A stretch of DNA of 64,000 nt from UBA10347 sp905182135 (GTDB lineage Bacteria > Actinomycetota > Acidimicrobiia > Acidimicrobiales > UBA10347), in assembly GCA_963925805.1 (NCBI GenBank), contig CAWUSE010000021.1:25757-89756 (forward strand). Reading direction: 5' to 3'. The position numbers and the translations under genes were made by a program. Below are positions 26,889-35,294 of this stretch, piece after piece. The notes beneath the pieces were generated by a model. The model saw only the letters and a program-made list of their open reading frames with translations, was not told where the DNA came from and ran no database searches. How positions within the stretch are numbered: position 1 is the first letter of the stretch; every line of letters starts with the position of its first letter.

Positions 26889-27383
26889 TCAGTTGGCAAG
26901 CAAAACGGTGGCCGTGCCGGGAGTAGTGAGAGTTCCTGCTTCGTTAACGATGAACAAATCGAGCTGCACCAACCTGGTTCCGACATCGATCGCCACGACT
27001 GCACCCCCGCTGACCAGCGTTTCTCCGAGGTGCGCTGCGAGACGGTTTTGGTAGCTGAAACGAACCAACTCATCGTCTGGCCCAAGCCAGTTCAGAACAG
27101 TTTGAGTGATCCAGTCCCCCTGCAGCGGACCGTCGACAACGATGCCAGCATGACCTTCCTCCTCGGTTGTGTACGGAGCGTCATAGTGGATGCGGTGCGG
27201 ATTCCACACAGCAGCGTTATAGAGAAACAGGCTGACATTGCTGGGTGTGTGGTTCCGCCGCGGAAGCAAATCCCCCACACTGATCTCATTAATCTCTGGT
27301 GAGCTAGTGAGCACTCGTTGGCCAGTTTCGTGAGCTTCGCTTGACTCTGGAGCGTGGCCTGCAGCGTCGTGTGACGAGCTCAT
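26889..27383 (-). CDS. MaoC-like hot-dog hydratase subunit (second pair)
   Basis: 164 residues. NAAVWNPHRIHYDAPYTTEEEGHAGIVVDGPLQGDWI is the MaoC active-site region: Asn-Pro-His with an HYD dyad, as seen in mesaconyl-C4-CoA hydratase/itaconyl-type and acyl-CoA MaoC proteins. The first ~25 residues are low complexity and may not be in the mature fold. The start overlaps the stop of the FAS1-like gene by 4 bp, so the two subunits are coupled. It is the last gene of the suf-led minus-strand cluster. Confidence 0.82.
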   Translation of the reverse strand: MSSSHDAAGHAPESSEAHETGQRVLTSSPEINEISVGDLLPRRNHTPSNVSLFLYNAAVWNPHRIHYDAPYTTEEEGHAGIVVDGPLQGDWITQTVLNWLGPDDELVRFSYQNRLAAHLGETLVSGGAVVAIDVGTRLVQLDLFIVNEAGTLTTPGTATVLLAN

Positions 27384-27835
27384 CGAGCAATACCGGTTTG
27401 GTGTTCGGACATAACTACGCGCCCTTCGTCATCTACGACTTCGGTCTGATGCTCGACAAAAATTAACGGGCCGGACCTGCCCTCTTTTTCTGACAAGCCA
27501 ACAAGTGTGCGTGTTGCTGTGAGAACGTCGCCGGGCCGAATTGGCCGGTGGACCTCCACGTTGGTCCCGCCCGCCATGATCCGCTTGAGCGGTAGCGATG
27601 GCCCTCGTTGAACGCTTCGAGCAAGGCCGTCGTTGCGAATAGCGTCCATTGCCGGAATCGCTGTAAAGAGGTTGAAAACGAACATCGGGGGTGCTTCGTC
27701 TCCAACCAGATACTTGTCCTGTCGTTGCTCGGTTGCCGTCGAGTACTTGACTATGTCGCGACGCGAGATCTCGACCGTCGCAGGCGGATCAGAGGTACCG
27801 ACCCAGCTCAAATGTTCTTCCGTCAGTAGGGCCAT
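27380..27835 (-). CDS. FAS1-like dehydratase subunit (second pair)
   Basis: 151 residues from ATG 27835 (a GTG 9 bp upstream is also possible). VEISRRDIVKYSTATEQRQDKYLVGDEAPPMFVFNLF matches the N-terminal hot-dog of MaoC double-domain proteins, and EVHRPIRPGDVLTATRTLVGLSEKEGRSGPLIFVEHQTEV the C-terminal strands. With the following gene it should form a heteromeric hydratase. It is 25 bp downstream of the pterin dehydratase gene. Confidence 0.8.
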   Translation of the reverse strand: MALLTEEHLSWVGTSDPPATVEISRRDIVKYSTATEQRQDKYLVGDEAPPMFVFNLFTAIPAMDAIRNDGLARSVQRGPSLPLKRIMAGGTNVEVHRPIRPGDVLTATRTLVGLSEKEGRSGPLIFVEHQTEVVDDEGRVVMSEHQTGIAR

Positions 27836-27859
27836 GGAAGCCACGTTACTAGACGGTTC

Positions 27860-28153
27860 TTACCCAGGTGCTATGACGTCGACCGCTACAGCGAAATCGG
27901 TGTCAGACGTCGTGATCCCATCTACATCATGGGTCGTGATTGTGATGTCGACCTTGTTGTACACGTTGAACCACTCGGGATGATGATCAGCTTTGTCGGC
28001 CATGATCGCTACCCGCGTCATGAATCCGAACGCTTCGCTAAAGTTTGCGAACTGCAGTGAACGCTTGAGCGTACGCCCGTCGCGACGCCACAGCCAATGA
28101 GTGCTAAGCCACGTGTTTATCTCGTCATCGGTAAGCAGCTCGGGGCGAGCCAT
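27860..28153 (-). CDS. phhB: 4a-hydroxytetrahydrobiopterin dehydratase (pterin-4a-carbinolamine dehydratase)
   Basis: 97 residues, the full family length. The signature ADHHPEWFNVYNKVDITITT, followed by H-D-x-D and a distal Asp, contains the catalytic His-His-Pro. The enzyme recycles the pterin cofactor after aromatic amino-acid hydroxylation, and some homologues act in molybdopterin or transcription-coactivator roles. No pterin-dependent hydroxylase is nearby. It sits 4 bp after sufC, so it is read from the suf transcript. Confidence 0.92.
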   Translation of the reverse strand: MARPELLTDDEINTWLSTHWLWRRDGRTLKRSLQFANFSEAFGFMTRVAIMADKADHHPEWFNVYNKVDITITTHDVDGITTSDTDFAVAVDVIAPG

Positions 28154-28157
28154 ATTG

Positions 28158-28988
28158 TTATCCCAGCAGGTCGGCGAACGGATCGGCCGGTGCTGCCGCT
28201 TGGACTGTCATCAGCGAGCCCAGCGCTCCACCAAGCCCTACCGAAATTTCAGTTGCTGCCATGGCAATCCAGCGGTCATAGCCACTGGCTTCGATTTCGT
28301 TGGCCAACTCTGCGGGTCCGTAATCGACGATACGGCCGTTTACCAACACGTGTACCCAGTCGGCGTTCAATTCCGCGAGCAGTCGGTTGTAATGAGTAAT
28401 AGCGATGACGCCCATATTGCGGTCATTAGTTTCTTGCTCGACGCGAGCCGACGCCAGCCGCATGGCGTCAACGTCTAGACCCGAGTCCAACTCGTCGAGG
28501 ATCGCGAACTTAGGTGCCAATACGCCAAGTTGCAGCGTCTCGTTGCGCTTCTTCTCGCCTCCAGACATATCGACGTTGACCGGGCGATCTAACAACGCTG
28601 CAGGGATCTGCAGGCGGGCGGCCTCGCTGGCGATGGCGGCATCGACAGTGGTGGTGTCGCGACCTGCTGCTTCGAACGCTGCTCGCATCATTACCGGCAC
28701 CCGCACTCCGGGTACCTCTGTTGGATACTGCATCACGAGAAACATGCCAGCTTGAGCACGTTCATAGGGCGACAGATTAAGAAGCTCAACCCCGTCGAGG
28801 CGCACTGAGCCCCCCGTAACGGTATAGCCAGGCCGGCCCATCATCACTGCAGCCAGGGTCGATTTACCAGCGCCATTCGGCCCCATGATCGCGTGGACTT
28901 CGCCACTCTTGACCGTTAGATCGAGACCTCGCAGGATCTGTTTGTCGCCGATTCGCGCGGCTAGGTCTTCAATAATCAATTCACTCAT
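28158..28988 (-). CDS. sufC: Fe-S cluster assembly ATPase SufC
   Basis: 276 residues from ATG 28988, whose ATGA overlaps the Rieske gene stop. Walker A GPNGAGKST at 36-44, signature MSGGEKKRNE, and Walker B AILDELDSGLDVDA are all SufC-typical. It is the ATPase of the SufBCD scaffold that builds Fe-S clusters in the cytoplasm. The C-terminal ~30 residues after YDRWIAMAA are an extension rich in Ala/Gly beyond the usual ~250-residue length. Neighbours sufB, sufD and the Rieske gene confirm the call. Confidence 0.96.
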   Translation of the reverse strand: MSELIIEDLAARIGDKQILRGLDLTVKSGEVHAIMGPNGAGKSTLAAVMMGRPGYTVTGGSVRLDGVELLNLSPYERAQAGMFLVMQYPTEVPGVRVPVMMRAAFEAAGRDTTTVDAAIASEAARLQIPAALLDRPVNVDMSGGEKKRNETLQLGVLAPKFAILDELDSGLDVDAMRLASARVEQETNDRNMGVIAITHYNRLLAELNADWVHVLVNGRIVDYGPAELANEIEASGYDRWIAMAATEISVGLGGALGSLMTVQAAAPADPFADLLG

Positions 28989-29356
28989 GTTGGAACTCCG
29001 GTATCGCCAGTATTCGGTGTCTGAATCGAGACAAGAACCTCGCCGTTCTCGACCACAACGGGGTAGACGGCCACCGCTCCAATTGCTGGCAGAGTCTCGG
29101 CTGCGCCAGTCCTCAATGAGAAGAATGATCCGTGCTTCCAGCACTCGATAGTGCAGTCCTCGAGATCGACATCACCTTCGGCCAACGAGAAGTCGGCATG
29201 ACTGCACTCGTCGTTGATAGCGAACCAACAATCTTGGCCTCGCACGATAGCGAGGCGATGGTCGCCCACATCAAAACGGCGAGCTTCGCCTACTGCCAGG
29301 TCGCCTTCGTTGCAGACAACGATCGACATTGGAACGGCGCCGGTGTCAGCGCTCAT
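28985..29356 (-). CDS. Rieske [2Fe-2S] ferredoxin-like protein of the suf operon
   Basis: 123 residues. C-x-H in DECSHADF and C-x2-H in ECWKHGSFF are the two cluster-ligand pairs of a Rieske domain. In many actinobacteria a protein of this type, annotated as a non-heme iron oxygenase ferredoxin subunit, sits between sufD and sufC; its role there is thought to be electron supply or a cluster-assembly accessory. Overlaps of 4 bp on both sides show tight translational coupling. Confidence 0.93.
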   Translation of the reverse strand: MSADTGAVPMSIVVCNEGDLAVGEARRFDVGDHRLAIVRGQDCWFAINDECSHADFSLAEGDVDLEDCTIECWKHGSFFSLRTGAAETLPAIGAVAVYPVVVENGEVLVSIQTPNTGDTGVPT

Positions 29357-30576
29357 ACAGCAACCACTTCGCGAAGGGAGCCGCTGCCTAGCTTCTTTGC
29401 AATCGCAGCTCGAAGCGATGGCTCGGTAGTTGCAATTGGCAGGTCGGCGATTACCTCGTCGAAGAAACCAGCAACGATCAGTTGATCAGCCACCTCGGGC
29501 GGCACACCGCGGGTTTCGAGATAGAACCGCTGTTCTTCATCGATTGGCCCAACCGTAGATGCATGGCTGCACCGAACATCGTTGGTCTCAATTTCTAGAT
29601 TCGGAACCGACTCGGCCCAACTGTCGGCACCCAGCTTGATATTGCTGTTGGTCTGGTAGGCAACCGTTCCCGGAGCATCTTCAGACACACGAATAAGACC
29701 GGTGTAAATCGCACGGGAAGCGTCATCGACCACACCCTTGAACAACAGGTTGCTGGTGGTGTTTGGCGCGTTGTGATCTTGGAACGTACGAAAGTCGAGT
29801 ACCTGGTCGCTGTCACCAAAGTAGATCGCATCGAGATCGCCATGAGCACCTCGGCCCTGAAGACGACAGTCAGAACGCATACGGGCGTAGTGTCCGCCGA
29901 ACGCAGCCAATGACGACCGGAAGGTTCCCTGCTGTCCGACCTCGCTAATCTGAGAGCCGACTTGCCATACCCGAGCACCGAGTTGTTGTTGACCGACATA
30001 GCCAACATTGGCCGATCCCCCGCACGAGATCTCGATCTGGGGAACAACCAACGCATCGACATCAGTAGATTCAAAAACTTCGAGAATCTTGACCACGCTG
30101 GAGTCACCTGCATCAACGATGAGCCGCGTGAACACTGCGGCCCCGTCCTGGTCGATGAGGTGCACCACGATGACATCATCTTCGAGCATGACGCCAGCTT
30201 TGACCGTGAGCCGTAGCGGAGCCGGGGCGAACAACTCGTTCATATCGCCGAACAAATCACCGTTGCTGTCAAGCCGAGGTGCGTCGTCGGCTGCATCTGT
30301 GTCCACGAGGCCTTCGGCGTGCACGACGATGCCATTACGAGTCACCACCAGATTCGGCGTTGAATACCGACTCTGAAGTGCTGACAGCTCGTCGGCGGTG
30401 AGCGGTGTTGCGCTCTCAGCGACGGAATAACGCTCGAGTTTGAGGTCTTCGATGGGGCTATAACGCCACTCTTCGAGTTCCCAACTTGGCAGCGTCGCAC
30501 CATCCAGATGCTGCGACGCCTGCGCACGACGGTCATGGACACCCACGGAGTGAGTGGCCGAATTAAAGGGATCCAC
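29353..30576 (-). CDS. sufD: Fe-S cluster assembly protein SufD
   Basis: 407 residues, starting with GTG at 30576 that overlaps the TAG stop of the small upstream gene (TAGTG). The C-terminal SufB/SufD core is clear: NTTSNLLFKGVVDDASRAIYTGLIRV, TNSNIKLGADSWAESVPNLEIETNDVRCSHASTVGPIDEEQRFYLETRGV. The His in SHASTVG and the beta-helix precede it. SufD forms the scaffold with SufB and SufC and is needed for iron entry. Confidence 0.95.
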   Translation of the reverse strand: MDPFNSATHSVGVHDRRAQASQHLDGATLPSWELEEWRYSPIEDLKLERYSVAESATPLTADELSALQSRYSTPNLVVTRNGIVVHAEGLVDTDAADDAPRLDSNGDLFGDMNELFAPAPLRLTVKAGVMLEDDVIVVHLIDQDGAAVFTRLIVDAGDSSVVKILEVFESTDVDALVVPQIEISCGGSANVGYVGQQQLGARVWQVGSQISEVGQQGTFRSSLAAFGGHYARMRSDCRLQGRGAHGDLDAIYFGDSDQVLDFRTFQDHNAPNTTSNLLFKGVVDDASRAIYTGLIRVSEDAPGTVAYQTNSNIKLGADSWAESVPNLEIETNDVRCSHASTVGPIDEEQRFYLETRGVPPEVADQLIVAGFFDEVIADLPIATTEPSLRAAIAKKLGSGSLREVVAV

Positions 30577-30944
30577 TAGTTCTCTTTCTTCTTGCGGCGG
30601 AAAAAGCGACCCAGACCTCGGTTTGCTTTTTCTTCGGCGATTCGTTCTTCTTCGATATCGGCAAATATTTCTGGACCAGCGCTTCGCACAATTTCTTCGG
30701 CTGAGTCGAGCAATGCGGCGATGGAGTCATCCTCGCCAAGTGACGTTGGTTCTTCAGGGGTTGGTGGTGTTACCAATGAACCGTGGCGCCAATTGACATC
30801 AGCAAGCCGCGGGGCGTAAGACCCGCAGTTCTCGGGGCATCGCCAAGGAGCCTCGGGCGCAAGATCGAGATCGCACTTACGCACTGTGTCACCACTTGGG
30901 TACGAGCGGCTTTCAAAAAATTTGCAGTCCTGCCGCATCGGCAT
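30576..30944 (-). CDS. Small Cys-containing protein of unknown function between sufB and sufD
   Basis: 122 residues with a good SD (AGGGGGA) before ATG 30944. Four cysteines lie in the first 40 residues (C7, C24, C36, C40 in QDCKFFES, VRKCDLD, WRCPENCGSYAP), suggesting a small metal-binding module. The rest is an acidic, helical Glu/Ala-rich segment ending in a very basic tail, RFFRRKKKEN. I do not recognise the family. Its place inside the suf operon, with its stop overlapping the sufD start, suggests a role in Fe-S assembly, such as metal or cluster handling. It is not SufU, SufT or SufR by sequence. Confidence 0.82.
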   Translation of the reverse strand: MPMRQDCKFFESRSYPSGDTVRKCDLDLAPEAPWRCPENCGSYAPRLADVNWRHGSLVTPPTPEEPTSLGEDDSIAALLDSAEEIVRSAGPEIFADIEEERIAEEKANRGLGRFFRRKKKEN

Positions 30945-30975
30945 GGTTATCCCCCTGTCGAACGCGCATTAAAAT

Positions 30976-32379
30976 TCAGCCTACAGAGCCCTCCATCTGG
31001 AGTTCGATCAGCCGGGACCATTCGACCGCATATTCCATTGGGAGGTCTCGTGTAACTGGCTCGATAAAGCCATTAACGATCATGCCCATTGCTTGTTCCT
31101 CGGACAGGCCTCGACTCATCAGATAAAAGAGAGCCTCGCCGTCGACCTTGGACACCGTGGCTTCGTGACCCACGACTGCATCAGGCGAACCAATCTCCAT
31201 GTACGGATAGGTGTCGCTAACGCTCTCGTCATCCAGGATGAGCGCGTCGCATTGCACAAAGCTCTTGCAGCCATAGGCATCGGGTTCAACTCGCACAAGA
31301 CCGCGATAGCTCGTTCGGCCGCCACCCTTGGAAATCGATTTGGAGATGATCTTCGATGTCGTCTCCGGCGCTGCGTGGGTCATCTTGGCGCCTGCATCCT
31401 GGTGCTGACCAGGGCCGGCATAGGCGGCGGACAGAACAGTTCCCGAGGCCTTAGGCCCAACCATGACGACCGCTGGGTACTTCATAGTCAGCCGGCTACC
31501 AATGTTGCCATCAACCCATTCCATATGGCCGCCCTCTTCAACACGGGCTCGCTTGGTCACCAGGTTGAACACATTGTTCGACCAGTTCTGGATGGTCGTA
31601 TACGTCACACGGGCGTGGGGTTTGACGACGATCTCCACAACCGCCGAGTGCAAGGAGTCAGTCGTATAGACAGGAGCCGAGCAACCCTCGATGTAGTGGA
31701 CCTTGGAACCTTCATCGGCGATGATGAGGGTCCGCTCGAACTGGCCCATGTTCTCTGTATTGATCCGGAAGTACGCTTGCAGAGGGAGCTCAACTTCAGT
31801 GTTTGGTGGCACGTAAATAAAGCTGCCACCTGACCATACTGCGGAGTTGAGAGCCGAGAACTTGTTGTCATTCGGTGGGATGATCTTGCCGAAATACTGC
31901 TGGACCAGCTCGGGATATTCCCGCAATGCCGTGTCCATATCGGTGAAGATGACGCCCTGCTCTTCGAGGTCGACACGGTTCTTGTGATAGACGACTTCGC
32001 TCTCGTACTGCGCGGTGACACCGGCGAAGTACTTTCGCTCGGCCTCAGGGATACCGAGCTTCTCGTAGGTGTCCTTGATCGAATCAGGAACGTCATCCCA
32101 GTCTTTGGCTTGACCCTGCATCGGCTTGACGTAATAGAAGATATTGTCAATGTCGATTCCGCCGGTGTCGCCGCCCCAGTTTGGCATCGGGCGCTTCTCG
32201 AACCGCGACAGTGACTTCATGCGGAAGTCGCGCATCCACATGGGTTCACCCTTCATCCACGACATCTCATTCACAATGTCGGTGGAAAGGCCCTTCTTTG
32301 GTTTGAACACGTAGTTCTCTTCGTCGCTCCAGCCGAGCTTGTAGCGGCCGAGACCAAGGTCTACGTCGGTGTTCGCCAT
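30976..32379 (-). CDS. sufB: Fe-S cluster assembly protein SufB
   Basis: 467 residues, normal SufB length. Landmarks: WMRDFRMKSLSRFEKRPMPNWGG near residue 50, PNDNKFSALNSAVWSGGSFIYVPPNTEVELPLQAYFRIN, HYIEGCSAPVYTTDSLHSAVVEI with the scaffold Cys, and GRTSYRGLVRVEPDAYGCKSFVQCDALILD containing the conserved cluster-assembly Cys, then DAVVGHEATVSKVDGEALFYLMSRGL. It is the first gene of the suf operon, 54 nt downstream of a plausible promoter. No SufR-like repressor gene precedes it. Confidence 0.96.
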   Translation of the reverse strand: MANTDVDLGLGRYKLGWSDEENYVFKPKKGLSTDIVNEMSWMKGEPMWMRDFRMKSLSRFEKRPMPNWGGDTGGIDIDNIFYYVKPMQGQAKDWDDVPDSIKDTYEKLGIPEAERKYFAGVTAQYESEVVYHKNRVDLEEQGVIFTDMDTALREYPELVQQYFGKIIPPNDNKFSALNSAVWSGGSFIYVPPNTEVELPLQAYFRINTENMGQFERTLIIADEGSKVHYIEGCSAPVYTTDSLHSAVVEIVVKPHARVTYTTIQNWSNNVFNLVTKRARVEEGGHMEWVDGNIGSRLTMKYPAVVMVGPKASGTVLSAAYAGPGQHQDAGAKMTHAAPETTSKIISKSISKGGGRTSYRGLVRVEPDAYGCKSFVQCDALILDDESVSDTYPYMEIGSPDAVVGHEATVSKVDGEALFYLMSRGLSEEQAMGMIVNGFIEPVTRDLPMEYAVEWSRLIELQMEGSVG

Positions 32380-32432
32380 GTGTTCATCCTTCGGTGAGCG
32401 CCTAGTGTGGGCGCAAAGTAGGGGTTACTGTG

Positions 32433-32460
32433 ATTCTAGGGACTCCGCAGCCATCGTCAA
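32433..32460 (-). promoter_or_regulatory. Candidate sigma-70-type promoter of the suf operon
   Basis: On the minus strand TTGACG (32460-32455) and TAGAAT (32438-32433) are separated by 16 nt, close to consensus -35 and -10 boxes. Transcription would start about 45 nt before the sufB ATG. I see no obvious operator on top of it. Confidence 0.45.
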
Positions 32461-32881
32461 CGCATCAAACGCTACCTATGTTGCTGTTTAGGCTCAGCTG
32501 CGACGAAAGGCTTGCATTCTTTGTTGAGCTAAGACCGGTGACATGCAAGGTACAAAGCAACAAAAATGTCCACCCAGCGCTGATCTAATTTGGAACCAAA
32601 CTTTTGAGCAATACCTGCAGGGTGCCACGACTCATCGGTCATCGAACCAGTTAGCGAGACAGCCATTCTGCTATGCAGCTGAACGACCAAACCGCTGTTC
32701 TGTGTGGTCCTAACACCGAGATGCTTGGTGAGAACCCGGTGACTTCGTCCACCATGACCGCCCCGGTCCGGTCGCCGACAGAGCGCTGCAGTTTGTGCCG
32801 ACCAGCAATTTCATCACCTGGTCGCCGGGCAATCGTCGATGCTCAAGCGGTCGGCGGAATTGCGCCCCGGCTGCAGCCGAG
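32461..32881. other. 421-bp stretch upstream of the suf promoter, no gene recognised
   Basis: Lies between the carbonic-anhydrase-like gene and the suf promoter, both minus strand. Only short chance frames are present; no tRNA, repeat or strong hairpin was found. Confidence 0.4.
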
Positions 32882-33400
32882 TTAGCCGACCCTGCGCAGA
32901 TCCTTGGCGAAGCGGTGACCACGTTCGACGTAGCTGGCGGCGCCCATCGCTATCATTTTAGCGCTCGCCTTTCCTTCGCGAATCTTGGCGGGGATACCAG
33001 TAGCCATTGCGCCGTCAGGAATTTGCGTTCCGCCGAGTACCACCGCACTTGCAGCGACCAGGGCCCCGTTGCCCACCACAGCAGCGTGAAGCACGACTGA
33101 GTTGCTACCAACAAGCGCATTGTTCAACACGGTGCAGCCCTCAAGATGGACAAGGTGCCCAATCACACAATCATCGCCGACACGCGTCCATAGGTCAGCG
33201 GTCGTGTGCAGAACAGATCCATCCTGGATAGAGGTGCGAGCCCCAATGATGATCTCACCATCGTCGCCTCGCAACACGGCGCAGGGCCAAACAGTCGACT
33301 CGCTGCCAATCGTGACGCTGCCGATGATGACAGCTTCAGGATGGATATACGCGTCGCTGGCAATGGTCGGCTCTTGCGAACCCAGTGCATAAATCGGCAT
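32882..33400 (-). CDS. Gamma-class carbonic anhydrase family protein (left-handed beta-helix)
   Basis: 172 residues of hexapeptide repeats (IIGSVTIGSESTVWPCAVLRGDDGEIIIGARTSIQDGSVLH). In classical gamma enzymes three His bind the metal (81, 117, 122 in Cam). Here H65 and H82 (IGH) fit the first two, but the third site reads E87 (HLEGC), with an extra His at 85. It may use Glu or the shifted His, or may not be a carbonic anhydrase. The gene starts at ATG 33400, overlapping the preceding TAA by one base (TAATG), so it is coupled to the metallo-beta-lactamase gene. Confidence 0.85.
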   Translation of the reverse strand: MPIYALGSQEPTIASDAYIHPEAVIIGSVTIGSESTVWPCAVLRGDDGEIIIGARTSIQDGSVLHTTADLWTRVGDDCVIGHLVHLEGCTVLNNALVGSNSVVLHAAVVGNGALVAASAVVLGGTQIPDGAMATGIPAKIREGKASAKMIAMGAASYVERGHRFAKDLRRVG

Positions 33401-34275
33401 TAATCAACCAGATCAGTAAGGGCGATTCGGACGCCTTCGCGTGCAGAGAACACTCGCGAGAGTCCCGCTTTTTCGCCAAGGTCTTGGGCGTACTGCTCGA
33501 TGGCCACCAACTCATCGTCAGCATGCAGCGGATCATGTGAGAAAAGCGCCAACGATGACACGCCAGCCTGACGCGCTACCTCGACTGCATAGTCCGGAGT
33601 GCTGTGTCCCCAGTGAGGCCTTTTGTCAAACAGCTCTTGCGGGTACTGCCCATCGTGAATGAGTAGGTCGGCGCCATCACAGAGTTCGAGCACGGTGTCG
33701 GCGACTTTGGTTGGATCATCGATGGGTTGTTGATGGTCCGGGACGTAGACGACTGACTTACCACCTACCTCGACGCGGTACCCAGTCGTGGCGCTGGTGT
33801 GCGGCACAGGCCTAGCCCTGATCTTGGCCGAGCCGACCACCAGGTCGTCGCACCAAAGGTCATGAATGCGCAGGACACCGGCAAAGTCATCAATCGTGAC
33901 CGGAAAAAACGGAGGCCGTATCAGTGCGCGAATCGCCTCTTCGAGGGTCATTCCTTCATCCGGCGGCCCATAAATATCGAGCACTCCACCTGGGCACAAA
34001 ACCGGTGAAAAAAATGGCAATCCAGCAACGTGGTCCCAGTGCAGATGAGTCAGCAACACTGTTGCTTCTAGAGCGCAGTCGCCGAGAGAACGAGAATAGG
34101 CGAACAGGCCCGATCCCATGTCGAGAATGACTGGATTCTCATCTGGAATATCCATGACCGCACAGCATGTGTTTCCGCCGAAGCCCACATGTGTTGACGC
34201 GCTAAAGGGTGTAGAGCCCCGTACCCCATAGAACGTCACGCCCGCGCTGGCCACGGAGACGAGTGTAGGACCCAT
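33400..34275 (-). CDS. Metallo-beta-lactamase-fold hydrolase
   Basis: 291 residues from ATG 34275, preceded by GGAG with 6-nt spacing; in-frame starts at 34287 and 34308 lack an SD. FYGVRGSTPFS begins the fold, HLHWDH is the metal motif, VPHTSATTGYRV, LIHDGQY, GHSTPDYAVEVA and FSHDPLHADDEL supply further ligands. The architecture resembles PhnP/phosphodiesterase-like and RNase Z-like MBL proteins that hydrolyse phosphodiesters or cyclic nucleotides. It is coupled to the carbonic-anhydrase-like gene; substrate unknown. Confidence 0.88.
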   Translation of the reverse strand: MGPTLVSVASAGVTFYGVRGSTPFSASTHVGFGGNTCCAVMDIPDENPVILDMGSGLFAYSRSLGDCALEATVLLTHLHWDHVAGLPFFSPVLCPGGVLDIYGPPDEGMTLEEAIRALIRPPFFPVTIDDFAGVLRIHDLWCDDLVVGSAKIRARPVPHTSATTGYRVEVGGKSVVYVPDHQQPIDDPTKVADTVLELCDGADLLIHDGQYPQELFDKRPHWGHSTPDYAVEVARQAGVSSLALFSHDPLHADDELVAIEQYAQDLGEKAGLSRVFSAREGVRIALTDLVD

Positions 34276-34354
34276 ATCGCTCTCCATGAGAGTTAAAACC
34301 CTGTTCACCGGCTAGTGAATTCGGTCACTAGCGCAGCGGGTAAACCGGGCTTGA

Positions 34355-35278
34355 TCAATCGGGCAGCATCAACCAGCCACCCCGACACACTGCCAAGCCA
34401 TCAGAAATGAGCGACTCGGCAAGTCGTTTCACATCGCCTGCTGAGTCGGTCGGCCGGCCATAACAAACGAGTTTGTTCATGTCGATCGGCGATCGGCGGA
34501 GTGCATCGACGAGACGACCGCGGACCTGTCGATCCGAACCATCAAAGGGCGACTGCTTCGTTGACACCCCGGCGCTGTTTGTCGCCGGGTCTTCTCCCTC
34601 GCCCTTCCAATTGCATGACTCCTGGAGTGGACATTCGGCACAAGCCGGCTCGCGCTTGGTGCACACAGCAACAGCAAAATCGAACAAGCTCTGATTCCAT
34701 ACCCACCCATTCCCAGACGGCAGAAGTTCATCGGCCAAATATTGCGCATACTTCGGAGTAAGACGGTTTCCTGTCCAGCGTGCAAGGAGACGGCCGACAT
34801 TCGTGTCGACGACTGCGACATCGTCTTCAAAAGCAAAAGCCTGGATGGCGCGCGCCGTATAAGGGCCGATGCCGGGCAGCGCAAGCAGCGCGTCGCGTTC
34901 TGTCGGTAGGCACCCATCGTGCTCTTCGACAACGCGTTTTGCTGCCCGCCACAGATTCACAGCCCGGCGGTTGTAGCCAAGACCAGCCCACAACGCAATG
35001 ACTGCGGACGATGGCGCCTCGGCGCAACTCGCCGCAGTCGGGAACCGCGTGAGGAACTCCTGATAGCGGCCGATCACTCGGCTGACTTGGGTCTGCTGCA
35101 GCATCACCTCGCTCACCAAGATGTGCCACGGATTGCGCGAACGCCGCCACGGAAGGTCACGAAGCTCGGTGCTGGCCCAGGCCTGTAACGGAGCAACAAC
35201 CTGTTGGAGTACGACAAGGTCAGCCAACAACGCCTTCTGAAAATGGGTGTCCTTATCCAACAGCTCGTCCTTCAGCAA
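34355..35278 (-). CDS. mutY: A/G-specific adenine DNA glycosylase MutY
   Basis: Removes adenine opposite 8-oxoguanine. I use TTG 35278 (307 residues), just after the upstream stop; ATG 35359 would give 334 residues but overlaps the upstream gene by 65 bp. Evidence: LPWRRSRNPWHILVSEVMLQQTQVSRVI with the catalytic Glu, the helix-hairpin-helix LPGIGPYTARAIQAFAF then VVDTNVGRLLAR with the catalytic Asp, and the [4Fe-4S] loop C-x6-C-x2-C-x5-C (CTKREPACAECPLQESC). The C-terminal NUDIX-like 8-oxoG recognition domain is very short or missing, as in some actinobacterial MutY. Confidence 0.93.
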   Translation of the reverse strand: MLKDELLDKDTHFQKALLADLVVLQQVVAPLQAWASTELRDLPWRRSRNPWHILVSEVMLQQTQVSRVIGRYQEFLTRFPTAASCAEAPSSAVIALWAGLGYNRRAVNLWRAAKRVVEEHDGCLPTERDALLALPGIGPYTARAIQAFAFEDDVAVVDTNVGRLLARWTGNRLTPKYAQYLADELLPSGNGWVWNQSLFDFAVAVCTKREPACAECPLQESCNWKGEGEDPATNSAGVSTKQSPFDGSDRQVRGRLVDALRRSPIDMNKLVCYGRPTDSAGDVKRLAESLISDGLAVCRGGWLMLPD

Positions 35279-35294
35279 CGGACACCACCCACCT

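Noticed and set aside
31093..31833. Open frame of 246 codons on the plus strand opposite sufB
   Set aside because: sufB is complete and firmly assigned; the antisense frame has no family similarity.
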